This document shows positions 25,001-32,414 of a stretch of 32,887 nt of DNA, piece by piece. This DNA is from an uncultured Clostridia bacterium (GTDB lineage Bacteria > Bacillota > Clostridia > TANB77 > CAG-465): positions 1-32,887 of the forward strand of contig CALWOC010000010.1 of NCBI GenBank assembly GCA_944383015.1, given 5' to 3'. A program made the translations under genes and the position numbers. The notes beneath the pieces were generated by a model. That model was not told where the DNA came from. It searched no databases and worked only from the letters and a program-made list of their open reading frames with translations. Numbering within the stretch: position 1 is the first letter of the stretch; each line of letters starts with the position of its first letter.

Positions 25001-26164
25001 TTATCTATTAATTTTAAATAAATTCATTTCTTTTTTATAGTATCCTTTAATTGCATCCTTTAAAATATCTGCACCTATTAATATTTGTGAAATGGATGAG
25101 CTTCCCATACCAACATTTACATATACGTTAGGAATACTTTCTATCTCACAGATAATTGGAAGATTATCTTTTGAAGAATATATATTTCCACTATAAGATA
25201 TAACTTCATCTGAAAATTCTGCCTTAGGAAATAACTTCATTATAGTTGATTTTAATCTTTTTTCATTTTCTTTTTCTAAATTTTCTATATATTTATTATT
25301 ATCCATTTTAAAACTATATTTTGTATCAATTCCTGAAATAATTGCATTACCATTTTCATCACATCTTATGTATATAGGTATATCATTTAATAATTTTAAG
25401 CACATTTTTTGTTTTATATTTGTTTTTATTGCTATACTAAATCTTTTATATACTTCTATGTTTGGCATACTAGAAATTTGTAAATTATCTACACTTGTGG
25501 TAAGTATAAGAGAATTTGCACGAATTACAAAATCATTTTGAGTCTTTACCTCAACATAATCATAAAAAGAATTTAATTCCTTTAATTTTGTATTTTCGAA
25601 AATATGGACGTTTGGAAACTTAGAAATATATTCAAATATACTAGACGTAAAATCATATGAATCAATCATTCTTGCTCCTTGTTTTATATTTATTCCAGAA
25701 TTGGATTCATTTATATCAACTTTTTCTCCAATACCACTTCTCATATTTATCTCATTTTTTAACATAGACTTTTGAAACATCTTTGTATTTAATATTGTAT
25801 AATCTGATCTTTTTAAATACTCATTTTTTTGAATATCAACAATTATCTCGTCTAATAACGAGTTAGCTTTTCGTTTTAAATCTAAAAGCTTTCTTTCTAT
25901 ATTTTTATCCTTATTAAAACTGCTTCTTATATATAACTCATCTATAAAATCTGTCATACAAGCTGATGATACACTGGTTGTGTTATATCCAATTAAATTT
26001 TTTTCAAGTACTGCTACATTAAATCCATCTTTTGCTAAAAAATACGCAGTTATAGCTCCACAAATCCCTCCACCTACAACTATAACGTCACATTCCAAAT
26101 TTTTAGATAAATATGGATATATATTCTTTATTTTATTTTTTCTTAACCAAATTCCTCTTTGCAT
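25001..26164 (-). CDS. FAD-dependent oxidoreductase, DAO family
   Basis: Encodes 387 residues. The Rossmann motif GGGICG (31-36) within DVIVVGGG and the acidic Glu54 (VLEK) bind the FAD adenosine. RANSLILTTSVDN near the middle is the usual second FAD-contact strand, and NVYVNVGMGSSSISQIL near the C-terminus is the final FAD-binding loop. DAO-family enzymes oxidise amino acids or other amines, passing electrons to oxygen or a quinone. Sequence alone does not give the substrate. No N-terminal signal is seen, so it is cytoplasmic. Start: GAGGTG upstream of the ATG. It is a single gene, divergent from the CAP-domain gene across a 101-base gap. Confidence 0.85.
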   Translation of the reverse strand: MQRGIWLRKNKIKNIYPYLSKNLECDVIVVGGGICGAITAYFLAKDGFNVAVLEKNLIGYNTTSVSSACMTDFIDELYIRSSFNKDKNIERKLLDLKRKANSLLDEIIVDIQKNEYLKRSDYTILNTKMFQKSMLKNEINMRSGIGEKVDINESNSGINIKQGARMIDSYDFTSSIFEYISKFPNVHIFENTKLKELNSFYDYVEVKTQNDFVIRANSLILTTSVDNLQISSMPNIEVYKRFSIAIKTNIKQKMCLKLLNDIPIYIRCDENGNAIISGIDTKYSFKMDNNKYIENLEKENEKRLKSTIMKLFPKAEFSDEVISYSGNIYSSKDNLPIICEIESIPNVYVNVGMGSSSISQILIGADILKDAIKGYYKKEMNLFKINR

Positions 26165-26265
26165 AATTACACCTCATAAATATTTTTTATACAAATTAGA
26201 AATTTATACCATTTTTTATAATATTAAGGAAAGTTTTGGTAATAATATTTGTGAGGTGAAAACTT
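26165..26265. promoter_or_regulatory. Divergent promoter region between the DAO and CAP genes
   Basis: A minus-strand extended -10 TG-G-TATAAA lies at 26208-26203, and a plus-strand TATAAT at 26217-26222. Neither has a good -35 match. The two -10 boxes are only 8 bp apart, so transcription in the two directions may interfere. Confidence 0.4.
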
Positions 26266-27228
26266 ATGACAAGAAAAAAAACAACTATTATATTAATTGT
26301 TACTGTTGTCTTTATACTCGTATTTTCAACTATTTTTGCTGCAAGCATAACTCACTTTGCACCAGAATATGGAGTTACAACAGCAAATGTTAATTTAAGG
26401 AATAAGCCAACTTCGGATTATTCTTCTTTTGTAAGGACACTAGATCCAAATACCAAAGTAAAACTGGTAGGATCAATAGACAATTACTACATTGTTCAAT
26501 TAGAAAATAACGAAGTGGGAATAATATCTAAAGACTATGCTAAAGTTACAGGAGAACAAACTAATAATCTAGTATATACAGATTACTCTCCTTTTTACGC
26601 TACTATTAAAGGAGACAATACAATTGTACGTGGCGGTCCGTCAACATCTTTTAGTGTATATGGAAAGTTAAATGCTGGAGATAAAGTATATGTAATTGGA
26701 GCAATAGATAATTTTCTTTTAGTAATTACAAGCGACAATTTAGTTGGTATGATAAGAGAAGATTTAGTTGAACACTATACAGAAGATATTGTCCAAGAAG
26801 AAATAAACGAATCAAATAATGAAACATCAGAATCAAATGATGATTCAAAAGCGACCGCATCTTATATACTAGAAAAAATAAATGCAGAAAGAATTGCAAA
26901 TGGTCTTCCTGCACTTACTCTTGATTCTTTACTTACGGCAACAGCTCAAACAAAAGCTAAAGATATGGTAGAAAACAATTACTTTTCTCATACATCTCCA
27001 ACTTACGGGTCACCTTTTGAAATGATGCAAAATGCTGGTGTTACTTACATATCTGCTGGAGAAAATATAGCTGGAAATAGCAGTATTGATGATGCTATAA
27101 CTTCTTTTTTAAGTTCAGAAGAGCATAGTAAAAACATACTATCTAATTCATATAACTATATAGGTATTGGTATTGAAAAAAGTAATACTTATGGATATGT
27201 AATTGTACTTATGTTTATAGGAAAATAA
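26266..27228 (+). CDS. Secreted SH3-SH3-CAP domain protein
   Basis: Encodes 320 residues. Residues 7-26 form a signal peptide or membrane anchor ending near FAAS. Two bacterial SH3-type domains follow, ~38-93 (VNLRNKPTSDYSSF) and ~116-172 (TIVRGGPSTSFSVYG); such domains usually bind the cell wall. A Ser/Asn/Glu-rich linker (~173-195) leads to a CAP domain (~199-320) of the YkwD/SCP type with INAERIANGLPALTLD, His242 (FSHTSP), Glu266 (AGENIA) and Glu286-His287 (SSEEHSKNIL), the residues expected of the CAP cavity. CAP proteins in Firmicutes are extracellular and of unclear activity. Start: GAGGTGA about 8 nt upstream. Confidence 0.9.
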   Translation: MTRKKTTIILIVTVVFILVFSTIFAASITHFAPEYGVTTANVNLRNKPTSDYSSFVRTLDPNTKVKLVGSIDNYYIVQLENNEVGIISKDYAKVTGEQTNNLVYTDYSPFYATIKGDNTIVRGGPSTSFSVYGKLNAGDKVYVIGAIDNFLLVITSDNLVGMIREDLVEHYTEDIVQEEINESNNETSESNDDSKATASYILEKINAERIANGLPALTLDSLLTATAQTKAKDMVENNYFSHTSPTYGSPFEMMQNAGVTYISAGENIAGNSSIDDAITSFLSSEEHSKNILSNSYNYIGIGIEKSNTYGYVIVLMFIGK

Positions 27229-27263
27229 GGTAAGCTTAATTGCTTACCTTATTCAATTTTTCA
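27224..27263 (+). terminator. Intrinsic terminator of the CAP-domain gene
   Basis: A 12-bp stem (27224-27235 with 27242-27253, loop TTAATT) overlaps the stop codon and is followed by CAATTTTTC. On the other strand it occupies the end of the decayed Rpn gene. Confidence 0.8.
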
Positions 27264-27715
27264 ATTTCTTTAGTTGCTAATCCTGTTACTTTTGAAATTA
27301 AATCTACACTTTAATTTTCTTTTAACATCTCTCTAGCTATATTAATTTTTTCTTCTTGTATTCCCTCTTTTAAACCAGTAACTCTTCCTTCTAAAAAGCC
27401 ACTATCTCTTATTGCCTTTTCTCTTAATTCAGCTAGTCTTCTCTCTCTTTGATCTTGGCTTATCTTATCTTTTACTACTTGCATTTCTATGTCTATATTA
27501 TTTATATAATCTGCTACTATTTTAACATCTAGAATTCCCATTTTATTTTCAATCAAATCTCTTTCTAAAATTGGTGTATCTTCCAAATTAATTTTGTTAA
27601 ATTCTATACCTGTTGCAGCTTTTAAAAAGCTTCTAGTTATGTCTTCATTTCCAGTCCTACCAAATATTCTTTTAAAAACATAATCATTTGTTACATCTAA
27701 TAACTTATTCTTCAT
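27236..27715 (-). pseudogene. Decayed Rpn-family PD-(D/E)XK nuclease (internal deletion plus nonsense codon)
   Basis: The open frame 27715-27311 gives 134 residues. The N-terminus is typical of Rpn/PDDEXK transposase-like nucleases: TNDYVFKRIFG, then GILDVKIVAD and the catalytic-type IDIEMQ. After IEMQVV the sequence jumps straight to the C-terminal SQDQRERRLAELREKAIRD, so the middle ~100-150 residues of a normal ~280-residue protein are absent. The frame stops at TAA (27313-27311) after MLKEN, but stays open beyond it (SVDLISKVTGLATKEIEKLN) to a second TAA at 27238-27236, matching the usual tail of the family. Two separate lesions make loss of function likely. Family members promote recA-independent recombination or short-segment transposition. 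A good promoter and ribosome site remain. Confidence 0.85.
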
Positions 27716-27739
27716 ATAAAACCACCCTTTTTGTAACTT

Positions 27740-27751
27740 ATTACCGGTAAT
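27740..27751. promoter_or_regulatory. Perfect 12-bp palindrome at the transcription start (operator candidate)
   Basis: ATTACCGGTAAT is self-complementary, unusually GC-centred for this DNA, and lies just downstream of the predicted start site near 27752. Confidence 0.4.
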
Positions 27752-27758
27752 GATAGCT

Positions 27759-27787
27759 ATTATAATGTATCCATTATACTTTGTAAA
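27759..27787 (-). promoter_or_regulatory. Promoter of the decayed Rpn gene
   Basis: TTTACA (27787-27782), 17-bp spacer, perfect TATAAT (27764-27759). The spacing and -10 box are intact although the gene is damaged. Confidence 0.7.
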
Positions 27788-27803
27788 TATATCTATATTT
27801 ACA
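27782..27803. promoter_or_regulatory. 22-bp inverted repeat over the -35 (operator candidate)
   Basis: TGTAAATATA at 27782-27791 and its exact complement TATATTTACA at 27794-27803 are separated by 2 nt. The left arm contains the -35 box, the classic place for a dimeric repressor. Confidence 0.45.
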
Positions 27804-27847
27804 TTACAAAACTAGTTTATCTGCAACAAATATTATAATAAAAAATA

Positions 27848-27884
27848 TATAAATATAGCACCTTAACATAAGTTAAAGTGCTAT
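27848..27884 (-). terminator. Intrinsic terminator of the MucBP-repeat surface gene
   Basis: A 13-bp stem with one G-U pair (27855-27867 with 27872-27884, loop of 4) lies 6 bases past the stop at 27891, followed on the minus strand by TTTATATATTTTT. Confidence 0.8.
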
Positions 27885-27890
27885 ATATTA

Positions 27891-30800
27891 TTACTTATTT
27901 TTCTTTTTGTTTCTAACTATTACAATCACTATCCCAATTACACATATCACTGTTACACTTGCTATAGCTATTACTGCTATGTCTCCTGTATCTACATTTA
28001 TTTCTTCTGGTATTTTTTCATATACTATGTCAAATACTATCTCTCCTGCTACAAATGTTGCTCTAATCTCTTTTTCTCCTACTATTTTATATCCTTCTAT
28101 TTCCGGAGCTTCCATATAGAATTCTTTTCCTTCTTCTCCCTCTTCTATATATGTCTCTTTTAATATATTTCCTTCTTTATCTACAAAGTTTACTTTTATT
28201 GTTCCTTTCTCTATTGGCTCTACTACTACTTCTTGTCTTACTATAAATACTACCTCTATTACTCCTTCTTTATATTCTCCTTCTACATTTTCTGGTCTTT
28301 TTACTATCTCATATCCTTCTATCTCTTTTTCTTCTACTTTATATTTATCTCCTACTTTTCCTTCGCTTTCTTCTCTTAATATCTCTTTTCCTTCTTCATC
28401 TATATATTTTACTATTAGTTTTCCTATCTTTCTTTCATAGTGATATATTACTTCTTTTTCTTCTCTTTCTAATACTCCGCTTGTCTCTCCTTCTACTTTT
28501 ACTAAGCTATATCCTTCATATTCTCTTCTTTCTGTCTTATAACTGTCTCCTACTTTTCCCTCTATCTCATAGCTCTCTATTATTTCTCCTGTCTCATCAT
28601 CTACATATTTTACTTCTACTTTTCCTGCTATTTTTCTATATTCATATACTACTTTCTCATTATTTCTCTTATATGTTCCATTTTGATTATCTGGTATCTT
28701 TACTAACTCATATCCTTCTATTTCTCTTGGATATGTCTCGTATTTATCTCCTTCTAATCCACTTACTTCTCCTTGATACAATACTTCTCCACTTTCTTGA
28801 TCTATTCCCTCTATCTCTACTTTTGATGTTCTTATATAGTAGTATACTACTTCTTGTGGCTCTACTGTTAACTCTACTTGGCTAAAGTCTGGTTTTGAAC
28901 TTAATATATAATACTTAAAGTCTTTTTCTTCTAACTCTATTACATCTTTTTCATTTCCACTATATTCTTTTTGATCTAATAGTTCTCCTGTTATCTTATC
29001 TACATATTTTACTGTTAGTCCTGCTGATATTTTCTTATAATAGAATGTCTTTGTTATATTCTCTCTTCCCATCACTCCTGTTGTCTCTTCTGGACTTTCT
29101 ACTAATACATATCCTCCTATGTTCTGAGCTAGTGCTTCGTATCTTTCTCCTTCTTTATATTCTTTTTCTATATTTTCTATTATTTTTTCATTTGTATTTG
29201 CATCTATATGCTCTGTTATTAATTTTGATACTTTCTTATACTTATATATTACCTCTGTTGGGTTCTTCTCCATCTGTCCACTTGCTTTTCCTTCTGTCTC
29301 TACCCATTCATATCCTTCTATTTCTTTCTTTACTGTTTCGTATTCGTCTCTTTCTAGTCCTTCTATTACTTCCTCTTCTCCTATTTTCTCTCCTGTTACC
29401 ATATCTATATATTTTACTGTTACTTTTGTATTTTTCTTATAATAGTATGTTACCTCTATATTCTCTCTTCCTACTACTCCTGCTGTATTTCCTGAGTCTC
29501 CTGTTTTTGTATATCCTTTTATTTCTTTCTCTTTTGTTGTATACTCTGCTTTCTCATCATAATCTACTGGCATCTCTGCTATTAGTATCTCATTTGTGTT
29601 CTCATCTTTGTGATATACTGTTACTTTTGTTTGTTTTACATATTTATATACTATCTCTACCGGCTCTCTTGACATTTGTCCTGATGGCTCTCCTACCACT
29701 TCTACAAATCTATATCCTGGTATATCTTTTTGCTCTGTTGTATACTCGTCTCCTTCTAGTCCTGTCTTACTTTCTGTTCCTGAGATCTCTATATTTTCAT
29801 ACATATCTATGTATTTTACTGTTACTCCTGTGTTTTTCTTATAATAGTATGTTACTTCTATATTTTCTCTTCCTACTACTCCTGTTATATTTTTACTATC
29901 TTCTACACATGTATATCCTTCTATTGTCTTTCTTACTGTTGTATAGTTATCTCCCTCACTATATGTTACTTCTATCTTATCTGTTATCTCTTCTCCTGTT
30001 ACTTTATCTACATATTTTGTTACTACATTTGACTGTTTTATATAATAATATGTTATTGTTATTGGTTCCCTTTCCATCTTTCCTGATGTATTTCCATCTA
30101 CACTTACATATTTATATCCTTCAAATGTCTTTTGCTCTGTATCATAATCATCTGCTTCTAGTCCATTTATTACTATTTCTTTCTCTAATGACTCATTTGT
30201 CTTTACATCTAAATATCTTACTGTTACTGATGTATTTTTCTTATAATAATATACTACTTCTATATCTTTATCTTCTACTGTTCCTGCTGTGTTTTGTGTA
30301 TCTCTTGTATATGTATATCCTGCTATTTGCTTCTTCTCTGTTGTATAACTTTCTCCTTGTTTATATGTTGTTACTACTTGATCTGCTCCTTCTATTTCTT
30401 CTCCTGTATTTTCATCTACATATTTTACTGTTACATCTGATAATTTTCTATACTCATATGTAACTGTTATTTTCTCTACTGTCATTTCTCCTTTTGCATT
30501 ACTTGGTGTTAATACTAATTCATATCCTTCTACATCTTTAGCTTCTGTTTCATATGGATCTCTTTCTAATCCTGTTTTTGTAACTGTATCTGCTATTTCC
30601 TTTCCTGTTACTTGATCTATATATCTTACTTCTACACTTGTATTTTTCTTGTAATAATATGTTACTATTATTTTTTCTGGAGTCATTTTTCCAGATACTT
30701 GTCCTTCTACAGTTTCAAAAGTATAAGCATTAGAAAAATCTTTCTGAGAGGTAGTATAATTTTCATATTCAAATCCATTTATAATTTCAGGTTCAATTAT

Positions 30801-32264
30801 ATCTGCTTTAGAATAATAATCTCTATGTCTAACTTCAACTTGTGCTGGTAATTTATTATAATTTGTTGTAGTATTATTAGTACTTTTTTCAGTAGTCACA
30901 CCATTTCTAACAACAGATACTTTTGCAACATTATTTATAATATAACGATGATTTGTTTTGTCATATGACCAATTACTTCCACTAGTTTTATCTGTTTGTA
31001 AAATGTCTTTATCTAATTTAGCATTTATTCTCCATTTATATGTATTACTATAAAAATCTGATTTATTAGTACTATTTGCTACTGCAGTTAAATTCTTTCC
31101 ATTTGCAGTAATTGTAAACTTATTTGTAACATCATTTCCAGCATTATCATAAATTCTTGAAGACATATATATAATATTATCCGCTAGCGTATCTGTCATA
31201 GTAAATTTACTATAATAATAATTTTCACTCTCTAGTGGTACATACTGATATATATCATAAAAAAATACTTCATCCTTAGTAATTGTATTGCTTATAACTT
31301 CTTTTTCATCACTATCAGTGATATTTTTTATTGGAGTAGATACTTCATATGGACCAAAAGCTTGTCCATTAAAGAATCCCCATCCACCACTAAGAACACT
31401 AGTATCACCTGTTTTAAAAGCATTGGCAATTTCGTTATTTCTATTTATTAAACTACTATCTGCTCTATCTGGTCTAAAACCTTTAAAAAAAGATTTACTA
31501 TATTTATCTCCTTCATTTCCATACCATACATAAAAACTATTTACATTTTTAAGTTCTAGTCTTGCTACACTTTCTAGTCCATTTTCTGATACAGTATTGT
31601 CTGCATAAAACCAATCATATCCATTTAAATTTTGGTAATATACAATACTATCTTTTGTACACTGAACTTTATTTATTGTTCCATTAAATAATTTAAATCC
31701 AAAGTATTGTCTTGAATCTATGTCTCCAATACTTGCAGACATACTTACATATAATGGCTCCATATTTTCATCTAATAGCTCATATTTTACACCATAACCG
31801 TTAGTAGTAAAATTAAAACCTAATACCTGTGTACCTATTGCTAAATTAGGAGCAATAACAGGATAAATCTTTGTGCCATTAGCTGTAGTAATACTCTCCC
31901 AGTCAAATGTACATTTTACATTTATAACTTTTCCATTATACATTCCAACATTATATAAATAACAGCCTATTTTTCCAGATAAACTATTATCTGTCGGATA
32001 AATATATTTTGCAGTTCCCTTTTCTAAAACTTTTCCTACATTTCCCCACCATTCAAGTCTAGTATCATTTGTAACTTTAAAAGAAAATGAATATTCTGAA
32101 TCTGCTGTTGTCCCCAAAGATACTGATTCAAATTTATCTCCATACACTTTATTTGCATCTTTTAATAATACTCCTTCTGCAGCTTTAACAGAATTAATAT
32201 TAAAAATAAACATAAATAGTGAAATTAATAATGTTTTAAATAAAATTTTTCTTCTTTCTTTCAT
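27891..32264 (-). CDS. Surface protein with about fourteen MucBP-like repeats and an NVDTGD anchor
   Basis: Encodes 1457 residues from the ATG at 32264, which has GGAGG 5 nt upstream; an in-frame ATG at 32288 lies at the predicted transcription start and is rejected. The signal peptide spans ~1-28 (LFKTLLISLFMFIFN, cut near VKAAEG). The head (~30-480) resembles isopeptide-forming adhesin domains (for example YDNAGNDVTNKF). From ~483 to ~1418 run about fourteen MucBP-like repeats of ~66 residues, each starting V-x-V-x-Y-x-D and ending in a YYYKK- or YKYKK-like strand. The C-terminus has NVDTGD, a ~22-residue hydrophobic segment and KKKNK, the layout of a sortase signal without LPxTG. MucBP domains bind mucin or act as spacers. 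Own promoter and terminator. Confidence 0.92.
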   Translation of the reverse strand: MKERRKILFKTLLISLFMFIFNINSVKAAEGVLLKDANKVYGDKFESVSLGTTADSEYSFSFKVTNDTRLEWWGNVGKVLEKGTAKYIYPTDNSLSGKIGCYLYNVGMYNGKVINVKCTFDWESITTANGTKIYPVIAPNLAIGTQVLGFNFTTNGYGVKYELLDENMEPLYVSMSASIGDIDSRQYFGFKLFNGTINKVQCTKDSIVYYQNLNGYDWFYADNTVSENGLESVARLELKNVNSFYVWYGNEGDKYSKSFFKGFRPDRADSSLINRNNEIANAFKTGDTSVLSGGWGFFNGQAFGPYEVSTPIKNITDSDEKEVISNTITKDEVFFYDIYQYVPLESENYYYSKFTMTDTLADNIIYMSSRIYDNAGNDVTNKFTITANGKNLTAVANSTNKSDFYSNTYKWRINAKLDKDILQTDKTSGSNWSYDKTNHRYIINNVAKVSVVRNGVTTEKSTNNTTTNYNKLPAQVEVRHRDYYSKADIIEPEIINGFEYENYTTSQKDFSNAYTFETVEGQVSGKMTPEKIIVTYYYKKNTSVEVRYIDQVTGKEIADTVTKTGLERDPYETEAKDVEGYELVLTPSNAKGEMTVEKITVTYEYRKLSDVTVKYVDENTGEEIEGADQVVTTYKQGESYTTEKKQIAGYTYTRDTQNTAGTVEDKDIEVVYYYKKNTSVTVRYLDVKTNESLEKEIVINGLEADDYDTEQKTFEGYKYVSVDGNTSGKMEREPITITYYYIKQSNVVTKYVDKVTGEEITDKIEVTYSEGDNYTTVRKTIEGYTCVEDSKNITGVVGRENIEVTYYYKKNTGVTVKYIDMYENIEISGTESKTGLEGDEYTTEQKDIPGYRFVEVVGEPSGQMSREPVEIVYKYVKQTKVTVYHKDENTNEILIAEMPVDYDEKAEYTTKEKEIKGYTKTGDSGNTAGVVGRENIEVTYYYKKNTKVTVKYIDMVTGEKIGEEEVIEGLERDEYETVKKEIEGYEWVETEGKASGQMEKNPTEVIYKYKKVSKLITEHIDANTNEKIIENIEKEYKEGERYEALAQNIGGYVLVESPEETTGVMGRENITKTFYYKKISAGLTVKYVDKITGELLDQKEYSGNEKDVIELEEKDFKYYILSSKPDFSQVELTVEPQEVVYYYIRTSKVEIEGIDQESGEVLYQGEVSGLEGDKYETYPREIEGYELVKIPDNQNGTYKRNNEKVVYEYRKIAGKVEVKYVDDETGEIIESYEIEGKVGDSYKTERREYEGYSLVKVEGETSGVLEREEKEVIYHYERKIGKLIVKYIDEEGKEILREESEGKVGDKYKVEEKEIEGYEIVKRPENVEGEYKEGVIEVVFIVRQEVVVEPIEKGTIKVNFVDKEGNILKETYIEEGEEGKEFYMEAPEIEGYKIVGEKEIRATFVAGEIVFDIVYEKIPEEINVDTGDIAVIAIASVTVICVIGIVIVIVRNKKKNK
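27980..28390. repeat. Shared C-terminal segment, copy 1
   Basis: This stretch, encoding the last two MucBP-like repeats and the NVDTGD anchor, matches 32486-32887 at a constant offset of 4506 with scattered substitutions. Confidence 0.85.
28990..30700 (-). repeat. 402-bp super-repeat in the MucBP array
   Basis: The plus-strand motif ttcttataa recurs at 29032, 29434, 29836 and 30238, exactly 402 bases apart, then in variant form at 30646 (408). 402 bases equal 134 residues, two MucBP domains. Alternate domains share TAGVVGRENIEVTYYYKKN-like ends, while the others share SGQM-x-REP and YKYVKQ-like ends. Confidence 0.9.
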
Positions 32265-32293
32265 ATATTCCTCCATGATTTCTATCATCTAAT

Positions 32294-32322
32294 ATTTTAT
32301 CATATACAATAAATTTTGTTAT
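32294..32322 (-). promoter_or_regulatory. Probable promoter of the MucBP-repeat surface gene
   Basis: ATAACA (32322-32317), 17-bp spacer, TAAAAT (32299-32294) with extended -10 TG. The start site near 32287 supports the ATG at 32264. Confidence 0.5.
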
Positions 32323-32379
32323 TTCATTTTTATTTTAATAAGAATTTTAAATATATTATTTTCATTTTAATTACATTAT

Positions 32380-32414
32380 TATTACAAAAATAGCGCTTAA
32401 GATGCGCTATTTTT
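32380..32414 (-). terminator. Intrinsic terminator of the right-edge surface gene
   Basis: An 11-bp stem (32386-32396 with 32404-32414, 7-nt loop) ends in TTTTTG on the minus strand. The stop codon (32399-32397) lies in the loop, so the last five codons or so are part of the hairpin. Confidence 0.8.

Noticed and set aside
29045..30463. A 472-codon open frame on the plus strand opposite the MucBP-repeat gene
   Set aside because: Its product is an almost pure Leu/Tyr/Ser string mirroring the Lys/Glu-rich repeats on the other strand; it has no ribosome site and no family resemblance.
28990..30700. CRISPR-like regular spacing
   Set aside because: The 402-bp period is far too long, there are no short repeat-spacer units, and the DNA encodes a continuous MucBP array.
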